From: Siniperca chuatsi
Taxonomy: Eukaryota > Chordata > Actinopteri > Centrarchiformes > Sinipercidae
Length of the DNA stretch: 64,000 bases
Reading direction: 5' to 3'
NCBI RefSeq assembly: GCF_020085105.1
Contig: NC_058053.1
Span: forward strand, 16,463,888 to 16,527,887
Position numbers and translations under genes: made by a program. Every line of letters starts with the position of its first letter. The stretch's first letter is position 1. Of this stretch, positions 43,669 through 57,800 are shown one piece after another. Below the pieces are notes generated by a model, which saw nothing but the letters and a program-made list of their open reading frames with translations, ran no database searches and was not told where the DNA came from.

Positions 43669-46600
43669 GGTGTAAAGAGAATTTCAACAAATATAACAAA
43701 AAATGCTTCTGAAATACATTGCCTACCCTAGCATCAAGGTTCCTTTACAATACTTTGACATCTATTGGCATAACATTCTGTTCTTATATCTCTTTACACC
43801 AACATTACTACTTCAAATATATCCAACACTCCTAATGGTTTTATCTAGGCGGGCTATCAATTAAGATAGGATGTTGTTGTGGAAAACATACAGTATGTTC
43901 AACTATGAAAATAAATGGTTGTAGGCTAAACCATTGGGAATAGCTGCTAGGTGAAGTAAAACAAGAGAAACTCAACTCTAGTTGGAGTTTTTTTGCTGGT
44001 TTGGGTTACACTGTGCAGGTCAACAGAATGCTCGACATTCTTAACACGCTCTGGGGAAATTGTTTAAACTGTCTACCTGTCCAAGCATGTTTCGCATGTT
44101 TAGGCACAGCTTTGCATTTTTAGGGGTTTAAGTTTGCTGCACAGGACAGATGCTGTTGAGCAATGTGTACCTTAGCTAATATGCTGTGCTGTAATGGCAC
44201 ACCTAATGCATCATTGTGAATAAATTACAGCTCCAGCATGCTCATTACAGCCTGCCAGCAGTTTATTGTTGTTTATGCCACCAGTTAAAATGACAAAAAC
44301 ATTTCCTGAATTCTTTAAGAGATAAAAAACATGTTTTGTACTTGTCTTTCTGGTAAATGTGTAACAGGAAAAGAAGGATTTTCAGAAGCTATGCTTGTTT
44401 ACACCGTACGGGAGAATGTTTCCAGCTTGTTCTTCTTGACTTTTTAGTTATCGTTATGTCATTTTTAAAGCGTCTTTATGTACTTAATTTCAGAGTACAC
44501 AAATATTTATCTGTGTGCAGATTTTGACAGGAATCTCTGGAAAGCTAGCTAAGTAGCTATTTAAAATTTAAAACAGACAAGACCGGATGCCCCAAAAATG
44601 TGAATCATAAAACCTCATCACAAAATCTCAAAACATTTAAAAAGCATCAGAGGAAGGATGGTTATCTTTCTCAGTAGCACGATATAACGAGAATAGAATC
44701 AGATGTATAGCAACAGGAGGCAGACAAAATCATGTAAATACTCCACAGAGAAACATTTTAAACCCAGAGGTATCGCCTTCACCATCACAGACACTTGATC
44801 AGAAAGCCTAGGATGTGTCAGCTGTAAAAAAACAGTCTGGCAATCAGCACTCAGAAAACATTATTGAATGTGCCGCACTGAAAACCATATGACAAGATAT
44901 GCAAAACACAGACAAGCTGCACTGAAGGAGAGGAACAAGTAAAACTAGTGAAACTAACCTAGAGGCAGACAAGTAGCCAGGATTTTAGAAACACTGAGGT
45001 CATGAGTCCAAATTCCTTGATCACAACCCGTTCTATTTAAGAAAGTTTTGAGTAGATGGGGAAAAAAAACCAAAACATAAATATTAATGATTTAATTTAA
45101 TTAAAAAAAACAACATTATTTATTGATTTAACTGTTTTTATCTCCCTTAATTGTGGTGTAAATGGTGTTCCAAAGCTTCTCTACACTGCCAGGTATGTAA
45201 TTCCTTATTTCAGAACATTTCAAGTTCTTGCAAAAAAAGCTGTAAGGTGAACACACATCTATGGTGTGGCATAGAGCTCAACCACAATACAAGGAAGTGA
45301 GATAAGTTAGACAAGGTTAGTTACACAAAGGCAACCTACTTCCAAGAAGAAAGACCTTACTACTTCTTTGGCTTGCTGGACAAGATTTTTGCAATCTGAT
45401 TAGCTAGGCAGATGTGACCCGAGTGCACTGACGGGGACTGATGCAGTGTAGTGTGATTCTATGTGACATGTGCATGCAACCTTTCAGCTGCAAGAGTCAC
45501 CCTGTCGCTGTGAGCCTGGCAACCCAAATGCCCTTTCAGCACCAATGTCCTAATGTATACTTACAGTATGTGTATGAGCAGGAAGAATTCACAGTGTTAC
45601 ATGCTACAACTTCAGGACTACAACCTGCATCACACACCGAACATGCAGAATACAGAGAACAAGGTGAGGGTTTTAAGCTAGCATGATAACACTGATCATG
45701 TGAGACAAAGAGACAGGAAGTGAGAGGGATGAGTGTGAAGTGACACGACTGGGTGCATGTGTTTAAAGGGGGAGATAGAGATTGTGTGGCAGTAATAATG
45801 TGACGTAAGCACTGGAACTGTTTTAGGTCATTGGGCAGTAACAGGGGGAGAAAATGCAGAGTTTGGACAATCTGTCAGTTAAGTGGTCCTTTCACTTGGC
45901 AATGTGGGCCACACAGCCCTATATAAATGAATGACCACGACCTCTACAGTTATAAAGGCAATAGGCAGATTAATTAGAGAGCAGATTATTTTACTGCTTT
46001 TATCTAGTGTAGCTGTCTCTTCTGTCATGTCTTTTTTGACCAACTCTTTGTTTACCACATTAGTTTATGTGGTTAATGCTTTGTCACAGTCACAAGTTTA
46101 AACTGATGGTTGTATGCACTGCAGGAAACAAAGCAGTTGCCTTTTAAGAGAAGTGCATCTATAAGTGTAGTTTGAAGCAGTGACCAGAATGCTCTGTGTT
46201 AAGCCAGACTTCTCCCTTCCTGAAGAAAGCACCTCTGTGATAGCTAACCACCTGGAAAGAAACACGACACACAAAATAAAACAACAATCCAGTTTAGTTT
46301 TGTCTTGTTTTTCGCTGTCAGATATTGTCTTAGTAATCACATGGAAGATTTCTGGCAATATTTGAATAATAGGACAGGGCATTGATATATCATTGTTGTT
46401 ATTGTTGTCATTGGACACAAAGAACCAAAGCTCCACTAATGATGTTGCCCCCCAGTTAAGTCCTTTTGGCTTGTATCATCATCATACCAGAGCAGGGTAA
46501 TGCTCTTGACATATCCTCAGAGCTCCACAATGTGTCAACTTCTCCTCCTCCCACTTATCCCACTGATGTTTCTCTAAGTCACAGTACGGCTTTCCTGACT

Positions 46601-49600
46601 GCTTAGTACAGTGTCAGCACAGCATTAGCATTTCTCTGAGACAATATATAATAACTTTTTGAGCACTTATAATGTGCCATTTTTCCTTTTTTAAAGCACT
46701 TGTGTTAGTATTTGATACTGGTACTGCAACAGCACTTAAGATGGCAAAAAAACAACTTATTATTTTCATTCCTTAGTACACCAGTGTTGACAAGAAAGTG
46801 TTATCATTACCTGAAATCTTACCTTTTGCAATTTACAGTGTCGTATGTTACAGGAGCTTGTTTGTGAATTTGTCTGAACCCAGAAGTTTCAACAGTGTGT
46901 AACAGGATGTGGTTTAAGAGCTGCAGTGCCTGCAGTGCCATACTGTATAAGTAAAACTCCACTGTTAAATTAACTGTGCAGGTAGACTTACAGTATATTT
47001 AGACTGACAATGTGTTTAAATAAAACTTCACATTTTGCTGACCCGATTTCTCATTGCTGATTTTTTTGTAATTCTAAGCAAGTCAGGAAGAGAAGAGGGA
47101 CTTGTTCATCATTTTACACATTAATTAAGTGATGGTGTAGTATCATAACATCACAAAAATATGCTAAGTTTCACATGTGCTCAACAACTGTTCAGGGCTG
47201 TGAACACCCCTGTATTCTGTTCACCTAAGGTGTAGGTAAATAAAGAGGTGTGTCTAGAGACTTGCAATGATGTCATCAGGATGTTATTGCATGTGCCAAG
47301 ATTTTACACTGCTTGTAAGTGCAAATTGCACAATGTACAGAACAGCATGGTTAATGTGTCAGTAAATCCTACCAAAAGCTGCACACATTATACTAAACTT
47401 TGATGCAGGAGTCTATTTATATATTTTGAGAACTGGTGATGCTGACAAATTTTGCAACATGTATGTGATTGTGCGTCAGGCATGCTAGTTTTGGTGTGTT
47501 GTATTGTACAAGCATGTACAATGCCTGCATGATGGCTGCATTAAATTATTTCAATGTTTGTTTTTTTTTTTTTATCTTTTACTACTATGCACCAGGTTCC
47601 AGAGTAAGGTTAACTGAAAGTAGATAGCTCTTCTGACAGAAACACACTAAACCTGGTGGTGGATTCAGACAGCTTGCTGAAAACGGTCTGAGGAATGTGC
47701 TTAGCTATCAATGCTCCAATAGTCCTGGCCTGATACAGCATGTCTCAACTGGATGTATATTGGCCAAATGCAGGGATTAATACGTTGGTCCTGTGTATAG
47801 ACTTGCAGCTATGTTTACATTTGTGATAGTTTCATAAAAATACTCTCATCACATCTAATGTGTTCTGCACCCATGTTTGCAGTAGTCTAAAAAGCTTGTT
47901 GTGAAACAAGGTGACTAAAGCTATGGCATTCAGATTGGGTCTGAGAATGGTTTGATCTCCGCTTACTTAATGTGGATACACGCTTGGAGATATGCGTGTA
48001 TGTGTGTGTGTACAATTCGAAGTGGGTCTGTGGAAACTGTTCCTTCCGATTTCTGACATTTTCTCACTTCCTTTTCTGGCAGGCTGTTTCCACTTCATGC
48101 TGTGCACCGCTACAGAGGAACCTGAAGGTGTAACATACAAGCCTCATTCCTGTCTGCCCGGATCTTGAACATTATGCAAAAATGAACCCAGAAGAAAGTG
48201 CATGATAAGTTAAATAATTATTAGGAAATAAATTATACCTACACACAGTATGTATGTATATAAACACCAAAACAAACATACAGTTCACTAATATCTTACA
48301 GTTTAATATATTGTATACACACCCAATTCAACAGTTCATTACTAAAGTTATTTTTTTTAAATCCCTGTCTTTTGTGTGTCCCTGCAGCTATAGCTACAAA
48401 GCTCATTCTAACTTGAAACAGGAAATGAAATCTGGTCGTTTTCATTGTGCTGATACCCACATACGACTGTAATAACAGCACAGCCATGTTTAAATGTATT
48501 GTCAGGAGCCTATAATCCCTACAATAGTGCAGGCACATTAAATTTCTTGTACGCACACATGGTTAGAGTTAAAAGTGATACTGCAGCATGTCTTATCCTG
48601 TTAGGCATGCAGTTTACATGATAACTGCACAAAGGTGAAGTGGGTTCTCTTCTTAGGGTACATAGTTGTGTAATTATACCCAGCATGAACCTCTCCAGTT
48701 AAGAAGAATAAAGGGCAGCTTTAAACTCTGACCTGTTGGGGTCTTGCTATACTTTAAAAGGTTAAATGGCAGACATCAAAGAACAATGCACATTGTAGCT
48801 ACAGTATAAATCTGTATCACTGTGACAAGAGGCTTAATTTTCAGAGTAACATGTTCCTTTAATTGTAGCTTTGATGAGAGCACCATGGGAAAGGATGTTT
48901 TGTATTACACCTAGAAAACATACAAAGGCCTTCAAGATGCCCAGAACTAATTGAACAAATCATGGCTTTAACTACAAATTGTTGGCATGTGTACTGCCAC
49001 AAGTAGAATACAGCAAACAGGTAAAACAGGACAGAGCATTAGTGACAAAAAAAGAGAAAAGATTAGGATGGATTTAGATGTGGTCATGGCAGGAAGTGCA
49101 CAGGGGAAGTTCCCCATTAACTAACCACAGACTTGAAGAAATGGTAGTCAAAAAACATACTGCAACATCTTTAGCTTTATGTATACTGTTGTTTAATAGT
49201 GTGTGAGGTCTAGGATCCACCAAGGAGAATGAATCACAGGAAAACACTGTATTAAATCCTCAATTAGATTATTGAAAAGCCAGCATTAATGCAGCAGACA
49301 AAGGCTAGTCTCCGCCTCTAACACAGGAAGACTGTGGTACAACTCTAGCAGAGCAACTGATATTACTTCTGTGAAGCTATATCACCAGCTCTGCAGCAGA
49401 GTGGTCAGCATGTTTGAGATTGGGACAGATTTAATAGGCCACTGTAATGTCTCTGAACAGGCAAGCCCATTAATAAATAATGTTGAGCCACACAACAACC
49501 CTCTTGAGATGTCTGGTGCTTCCCCATCAAGCCACCCTCACAGCATGGCACAACTGTGCCCACTGCTGCATTATTAATGAGAGGAGAACGGGAGGTGTCC

Positions 49601-52600
49601 AGCTGAGGCCAAAGCCTGCGTATAGCCTGTCACACCCGTCATGTCGAGGGACAAAAGTGTCTGTGTGATCTCGCAGACAGCCAGAATCCCCCAAGGTCTG
49701 TCTCTCTGGTTGCACTGGGTTCAACCTCACTTAGCAGCAGCCTGTCATTGTGTAATCTGTGGGCAGCAGATGTTCCAGGAGGAGAACCTGGATTTATAAG
49801 TCTGAATTTCAAGAGGTTTCTGTTGGGTCACGTAAAGGACAAAGCCATAAAATTACAACTATAAGCCCAAAAATTAAGTATCAGATCATCGGGTGAGGCT
49901 TCTTTTGGATACTGAATGTGTAATAATATCAGAAAGTTGCTCTGTATAAAGGTAGTTTGTTCTGTCCTTAGCTGCTGTGTGGCACTCAAACACATGGCCA
50001 CAAGATTTGATGCATTTCCTTTCCACTTTCACACAGGTATGACCCTGCACATAGTTAATATAACTTTGTAATCACTTGTTTCATCCTCTGTCCTCACAAA
50101 CATTCAAATTTCACGCTAGAGAGGTGGGAATGAAGGCTAGTCAGAGTTGAACACACCCAGTCAAAATGATTTCTCAAGGTCACATCTATTATTGCAGAGG
50201 GAAACCACAGATCCCTCTCTGCACTGTTGCACAGATCTTCCAAGAGTAATACACAATTTATCATGTTTTTTAGGAAGGCCACATTGCGATGTAACAGAAA
50301 ATGTCTTATCTTGGAGACTGAAGCCTGGAAGCCAGATTGTCAGTTTTTTGATTATATTTATTATATTTATTATTATAAATTTGACTGTTCTATAAACGTT
50401 TGTCAAATCTAAACAGCATGTGTTTAAACACATTACCTCAAATAGTGTACCATAATGTCTTTGATGAACAGTGGTCCAGTTTCACAGCAGTCAGTATTCA
50501 CTGCATTGCTTTCATTGCTCATTGCATCTCCCACTCAGGGCAGGATGTGGTTGTGTACACACATGACTTTCAAATTAACTACTCAACAGCCTTGTCTCTC
50601 CTTTTATAGTAAACGCCTTGCTCATTGTGCCAGGGGCCACAGTGAGGGACTCTGAGTGGATGAATGTGTGTGCCGAAATAGGGCCACGGATTTCCTTAAA
50701 AAAATTAGCATGCATCTTGCAGGGGGTAAACTGGGGTTACTAGAGCCTGCTAATCCCAGTATCAGCTGCATTATCAAACTATAACTTTATCGACTGTCTG
50801 CAAGCTTGGAGCCGATTTAAGTGAGAGGAGAGTATTGACCTGAGTGAATGCCAGGAAGTGGGGAGGCACACTTCCTGAAGGTTAGCAATGCCTCAACAAA
50901 GTGCTGTCCCACTTGCAGCCAGTTTTAAAACTTACGGAGACAAAGAAACAAGAGCATATATATTTTAAGTCAAAACATGAAAAAGGCCACATGCAGACAG
51001 ACAGGGACCTCTAGTGACAGAGACAAAGCACATAGTAAAATTCCACTGCTGGTAAACTTCCACTCACAAACAGCTGAGATTTCTGTTCAGCTATGTAAAT
51101 TGATTGATGCAGAACACATTAAACCCCAAATCACGATAAGCCTGACCTGCTATGGAAAAAACAAAACAATTAAGTGATATGAATAGTCAGTAAAGAAACA
51201 TCCTTTTCTTCTGTAAATTAAAAGGCATCTGCAATCCAGGTGATAGAACAGTTTGATTTTGTCATTATGGAGACAAAACTCAATTAGCTGTAGATTACAG
51301 GCAAAGTATTTAGCAACACATGGCCTTTTGTCTACCTCTTGACTCTTTACATGTGCTGAACTATGCCTCCCCCTCCTGGAAGAAAACATAATAATAAGGA
51401 AAGAGATTCTCATCTCTGTGGTCCTTGAGGGAGAATTTATTTAAACTAAGCACTAAGACTATATTCATACTGCACAAATACTACATGGTTAACTGTACAT
51501 ACCTGTAATGTTAAAAATTATTTCATAATATAACTTGGTAAAACTCATTTGTATATACAGTACATACTGTATAACTAACAGCATGGTGTGCTTCAAAACT
51601 ACCACAAAATCCTTATGTTTTTTCATTTAAAATATATTCACATAGTTCAGCTGAGAATATTTTTTAGCAAGTTCATACTTGCTAACTAAAAAGCCACTAA
51701 ACTGCACAGAAATCCTGTTTGATGAAAGTTGGAACACTGGTCTCATTGCTGACTTTCTCCTGGACAGAAGATGGTGCTGTTGTTGTGAGAATTATGGCTC
51801 CATCAGTTTCACCCGACACCTACACTAGCACAGAGCCCACACAGCCAACATAGCAGCATCAAGGAAACAGCTCTAATCTATAGTATGCATGACCCACATG
51901 CTTGAGATGTCAGTCATATATAGAGTCAGGTCGCAGGCTAGAAACGGAACACACGGGGGAGTGTGTGCATGGTGTGTGTGAGTTATTCTGTAGCACAGGA
52001 GATCTTCCCTGGATTGCGAGAGGTGGTAAAGATATCAAGTATCAAATGAAAGGAGGACTAATGATTACAGAAAGTACTATATGATACTAGAAAACTGTTG
52101 CTGTACATAATGTCATGCACTGTATGCACACAATGACTTTCTTGTTTAATGCAATAACACAGGCTAGAGCCTGACACTGTACAGAAAACAACAACACAAC
52201 AAGCCATTGTTTGGGGAGAATACAGCTATTATTTAATTCCCTACATTATCATTCTATCACGGCCCATAATTTTTGCTGTAAACCAAAATCAACCCATATT
52301 TGTCATGGAATTATTCAGAGTATTTTTACTCCCACATAATTAATTGGAGACGAACAATGCCTGTGTAAACCTACCTCTAAAAAAAAATACAGTAAAAGTT
52401 TTAAAAAGCTGTTGACACGTAATCTTGTGAAAGTTGTTTTTTTTTGTTGAAAATATTCTCCAACTTCTTGCTATTGTGAAAACGTTTCCAAACGATTAAA
52501 TTAACTTAAAGGCAGAATAAGTAGAATTTGTCAGTTGCTGTTTGAAAACACACGATTCAAAGTTGGCCACTCCTCCCCAGCTCAGAGTGAGAGAGCTAGA

Positions 52601-54560
52601 GAGTGAATTAAGAGAGAGAGCAACACTGGCGAGAACAAAGTAGTGAATCAGAGAAATAAAACGTTATTTTTAGGAAAATCCTACTTATTCTGCCTTTAAA
52701 AATACATGGTGGTCCTGCTATAAAAGGTATTTTTCACAGCAGACATTTTGGCATGTCAATTTTCGGAAAACCACAGGTGTAAATAATAAATGATGGTTGG
52801 ATTCCCTTTAGCTGCTTCAGTTCCAGGGTTCTGGTATTGTGCATGCTGGCTCACTGTCACACTGCCATGATTTACTGGGACACTTGAATACAACAGAGCC
52901 ATCATTAATACTATTAGTAACACTGTTTCTCCCACTATCACAAGTCAAAATGTCTGCTGTGAAAAAGGCCTGTTAAGGTTGGTTGGTTCTTCCCTACAAT
53001 TTTTGCTCAATAAAAGTTTTCATTTCAAAGTACTAAAGTGATATTCATATTCATCATATTCACTTCCTAAAGCATTGTTCACCACACTTGGAGTGAACTT
53101 TGGCAACATAAGATTGATTTGGAGTCAGATGTCACATGGTCCAAACACCTTTCAATTATACTGTATATAACTACAACCTCAACTCAAATAACTAGGTGGT
53201 CCACATGGACAAACTACTTGGAACCATGTAACCAACTAAGCTCCCCAAAGGTAGTATGGTTACGCCTAAGAAAGTAAAACTACTTGGAAAAGGTTACAAG
53301 GTTACAAGAAAGATTGTGGTCATGATAAATAAACTATGGCGAACTAAAGACTTTGGTTAAGGTTAGAAAATATGGTAATTATCACTGTCCATGCGGTTTG
53401 TCTGAATATTTGCTCCCCTATTAACAGATATTACATACTTTCTGCCAACACCACTACTCAGTGCTACATATTTGTGGCGAACACTGCCTGCTTCCCAGCA
53501 ACCAAACTTCCTCCACCTCCCAAGTGTCCTCCTGGATTAGCATTCAGGAATTGCTGCATGTGGATTCAACAATATGAGTTCAGGTTCATGTTAATTGTTG
53601 TGGTGTATCCCCCGCTCTGTTGAGGAGTGTTTGTGAGCTCAGAGTCACGTCCGTGCCACACTGATGTGTTCTGGAGCACTGCATGAGTGGAGCCAGCCCA
53701 AACTCAAATGTTGTATTATTTTTGCAATAAATGTGTGCAATAATGGGAGTGTCCAGGCTGAATTTATTTTGAGCTCACGTTATATAAACAAAATGAGACC
53801 AACGTTTAGCGTGCTGAAACGTTTCTGCTTCCTGACATGAGTACTGAATGTTTGGCAAAATAATCACAGACTTGTATTGTTGAGCTCTACTAGTGTTTAA
53901 CTGCAGACGTCCTTCTCATCTGAAAGTTATCTCCATTGCAGTTTCAAGTTTTCAAATCGTCATTTTGAGCCTCTTTGGACAATGTGACAGTGGACAGACA
54001 TGCAGTGTGTAAATTAATTCATTGCAAAAATGATCTCCGTCACATAAAACATGGGAGAAGTATTTCAACAACAAATGTTAACTAAACTCTGAAGCTCCCA
54101 CAGAAACATCACCTGTCCATTTCTAAGGGTACAGAGGATCAGGACCAGATGTTGGAACTGACTTTGAAAGCGTGAATACTCTTTAAACATTTTTATGGCT
54201 GAACTTGGAATTAGCATGTGCAAGAGAGCGAAGCTTTATGCGTTACCTGTGAACAAGACATCAAAGAGCACTGGAGCTGCTAATGACAGGCCTATGCATG
54301 TCTGAGTTCCACAATTAGTCGATGCAGCTAATTATCCCCCCAAAAAAAAAAAAAAAAGAAAAATACGCATGGGCAGACCATCAAGCAACAAATGCATGTA
54401 AAATAAACAAAATAAGATCAATAGGTTGCCCTGCATTTGACATTTGTACAACAGTATGATTTTTCCTGCTGGTGATCGCTTGTATAGGGTTTCAGTGAAG
54501 ACAGGAGCACCCCTAAACATAATCCCCACCCCCCTTACAAACCCACTCCTACCTCCAAAA
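43669..54560. other. Gene-poor tmsb4x-egfl6 interval
   Basis: Nearly 11 kb with no coding region, tRNA or rRNA that I can support; only short, composition-driven open frames. One clear MITE lies at 52510-52695. Other notes: T run near 47560, A run near 54340, GT-rich stretch near 48000. Some segments with few repeats (for example 49500-49730 and 53630-53780) could be conserved noncoding elements, but this cannot be judged from one genome. Confidence 0.6.
52510..52695. mobile_element. 186-bp MITE with 15-bp perfect inverted ends and TTAA duplication
   Basis: The left end AGGCAGAATAAGTAG and right end CTACTTATTCTGCCT are exact inverse complements. TTAA flanks both sides (52506-52509, 52696-52699). 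The interior is a GAGAGAG-rich, non-coding 156 bp. The ends resemble those of the larger element at 9726-10546 (AGGTAGAATGTG), suggesting related transposases. Confidence 0.82.
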
Positions 54561-54785
54561 GTCGCAACCTATCCCTCCCAGTGCAGTGTCATTTCACAGT
54601 GTTAACCCACCTCTGGAATTTCAGAGAGGAGGAAGAGGAAGCAAATTATGGGATATAGAGTATAGGAGCATTGAAGAGAGCGAGATTTTTTTCCCTAGAG
54701 GAGACTTTGTGCTCTGGAAATACATGAAATCCGGCGTGCCTTGTGTAAAGGCTCAACTAAGACCTGTTCCTGTCTAAGCATTTTA

Positions 54786-54812
54786 ATGAGCATAAGCCCC
54801 CAGGAGGAATAG
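54786..54812 (+). other. egfl6: Possible short upstream ORF in the egfl6 leader
   Basis: ATG AGC ATA ... GAA TAG encodes eight residues and ends 69 bases before the egfl6 start. It matters only if transcription begins upstream of 54786, which is not known. Confidence 0.3.
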
Positions 54813-54881
54813 TCGGAACTCAAAGCAACCAAAGTCAGCCCCGTGGGAAACAAAGCTCTCCGGCTGCTCACGGTCACAGAC

Positions 54882-57800
54882 ATGCAGCCGCTCACCTTGG
54901 TCGGTGCTCTTTTTCTCCTGATCCACATCTCCTCCGGTGGTGCAGAAGCCCATAGGTAAGTCAATGAACTAGAGCGTCAGAGCGTTTGATGTTGTATGAT
55001 GTGTTTCTACCCTGAGACCTGCAGCAGGTGTAAACTTTACTTGGATATTTACTCAGTCAAGAATTAAAAAGACCTTCCAGGATAATGTCAGATAGATTTC
55101 TATGTATGATAAAGTTTTTATTACATTACAATGACTTTGAAATCCACTGGCACCAATAATAAACCAACAGTGTCACCAACAGTATTGGCTAATATACAAT
55201 TTGTCCCACTGCCTGTGGCCAAAAAAAGGAATTACTAGCATGTGCTAGTTCCTCCACATGCTTTTATTTTAAGTGGAGATTAGTGAGTAACATGAACCCC
55301 CCTATTTTGCACTGAATTATATGGTTTAAATCTTTACAGGGAAAGCTGTTGTTTTGATGGCATGTACACACTGCTGCCCCTGCCAGCAGAGGACTATGAG
55401 AGCTATGATAGTGTGGCAGCTAAATGTGGCACAGCAACTGTTAATAACTGAAAAGCACCTGTCACACTTAGGAGCCCCTCTCTTGTGGGCTATTCTGGTT
55501 TGATTTCTATCAAGTCTCAGATTCCTCCAGTCCCGCTGGAGCCGAGACTGCTTATAGGATGTGACACCTAAACATCTGGGATATTAGAGTTTGGCACGAG
55601 CTTAAAAGTAGAGATAATGATGCTGAAAGCTGTAAAGTCAGATTTGGATGTGTGATTCTGACATGAAGTTACTTATTTACTAAGTAAATAGCAAACGGCG
55701 CTTCGACATCTTAATTTAATTTACAGGTTAAAAATACACACATGCAATATAATCTATATGTACTGTAAATGCAATACTGACTTGCTGACCGCAACTGAGA
55801 ATAACTTTACAGCAGATTCTCATCTAAATTTGACACAGGTGAAGATCAAGGTAGAGTAAAAAAAAAGGAGGACATATGGTTGTGCATAAGGTAACAATGT
55901 GAAACGCAGGAAGTGTCTGATTAGTGTGTGTTTTCTCCATCTGTAGCCTACATCCTGTCAGTTGGCTGTTTCTCCACAGGGAGCCCCACTTTTATCACTC
56001 AGCGAGCCTGTGAGAGGACACTTTATTTAGGTTGTTTTTTTCACACAACTACCATTGGGACCAACATTAGAAGAAAATGATGGCTGAAAATGTTCAATTG
56101 GGAGAGTTTAGCGAGACTGTGGGTGTGTTGGGATATTTTTTAAAATCTAAATATATTTTAATTTGTAATTAAGATTAAGATTTTGCTTAAAAGCTACATT
56201 TGCTATCTGATGTTCCATGCATTAACCAGGGCGGGCTATAAATTTTGCTAAGGCAGTGAAATTACACATTACCTTCTACTACTCTCTTGTTCTACAAAGG
56301 CACTACCGACAAGTCCTTACTGGAAACCAAGCAGGTGTGTGTCGCTATGGCAGGAGACTGGAGTGTTGCTATGGCTGGAAGAAAAACAGTAAAGGACAGT
56401 GTGAGGGTAAGAGCAGTCCAGATTGATTCAGACACTGGTTTATAATATATGTAATAATGAATGATACTTTTCATATATATACTATCCACCACTGACCATT
56501 CCAATTTACACATAATGCTTTTTGAATGAGCAAAACAGATCATCTAAATTTACTGCCACATTACACAATATCCTAACAATTGTTATTCTTTTCATTAAAG
56601 ATATTTTTCTAACCCAGAAAATGTGGAGAAAATGAGATTGAAAAACCTTGCCTGCATAATAGAAATGTGTGGTCTGACTATATCCCATCATTCTCAAACC
56701 ACTGATATTTCTGCTGGTATTTTCTTCATGTTAAATGTTTTACCAGCTCAATGTGAGCACGGCTGCAAGCACGGAGAATGTGTTGGCCCCAATAAATGCA
56801 AGTGTTTCCCAGGATACACTGGAAAGACGTGTAATCAAGGTGCGTATTTGGGGTCAGAGACGAAGGTCTGGAAAACATGGGTCAAACTAGGTACAGGATA
56901 ATCTAATTTCCAGCGGATAACTCTCTTTACTAGCTAATTTTAGGTACGTTTTACTTCAGGCAAAATCTCTATCTCTTGTGTTTCAATAAAAAGCATTTCA
57001 GTTTCAGGTTTTTTGAAAAGAAGGTGTTGCGGGTGAAAAAATGAGGGTGACTCTTATTCCTAGATCTGAATGAGTGTGGTCTGAAACCTCGTCCCTGTGA
57101 GCATCGCTGTATGAACAGCTATGGAAGTTACAAGTGCTACTGTCTCAATGGTTACACCCTAATGCCTGATGGAGCTTGTGCCAGTGAGTAATGTTGTGCT
57201 ACTATCCATACATTCCCTAAGTGGAGACATATAGAAAATCAAAGTTTGCATATTTAGAAATGTGTGTTTTTGTGTTCGTGTTGATGCATGTAGATTCCAG
57301 GACATGCTCTCTTGCTCACTGTCAGTATGGTTGTGAGGAAGTTGGGGGGGAGATTCGCTGCGTCTGCCCATCTGCGGGACTGCAACTGGGGCAAGATGAG
57401 AGGACTTGTGTAGGTGAGCAACCACACTCACACAATAACATATCATAAACACAGTGATTGAATGTGTTTTAAGCATATAGTGTCATGCAAGGAAAACGTA
57501 TGTCAAATATGATACACGATTAGAGACAGGCCTAAGCAAGTAAGGAGAAAAATCAGATGGAGCAACAGCCCTTATCTAAATAAGGAACACAGAGTGAAAA
57601 ACGATTGACTTTGGCTTGTTTCCGTCTCATGGATTGGGAGTTTTTGTATAGTGGAACAATTCTGTAATGATTCTATTATGTGGCTTTTGCATGCTTGGCT
57701 TGTAAATCAGATGGATGCAATTAAGTTCAATTTCTTCCCACAAAACTGCTTGAGCTGTGACAGTCTGACATACTGATCACAGAGGGGAAGTAAAATAATA

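Noticed and set aside
46098-46436. 112-codon - strand frame in the gene-poor interval
   Set aside because: No domain, asparagine run from a simple repeat, no splice or promoter support.
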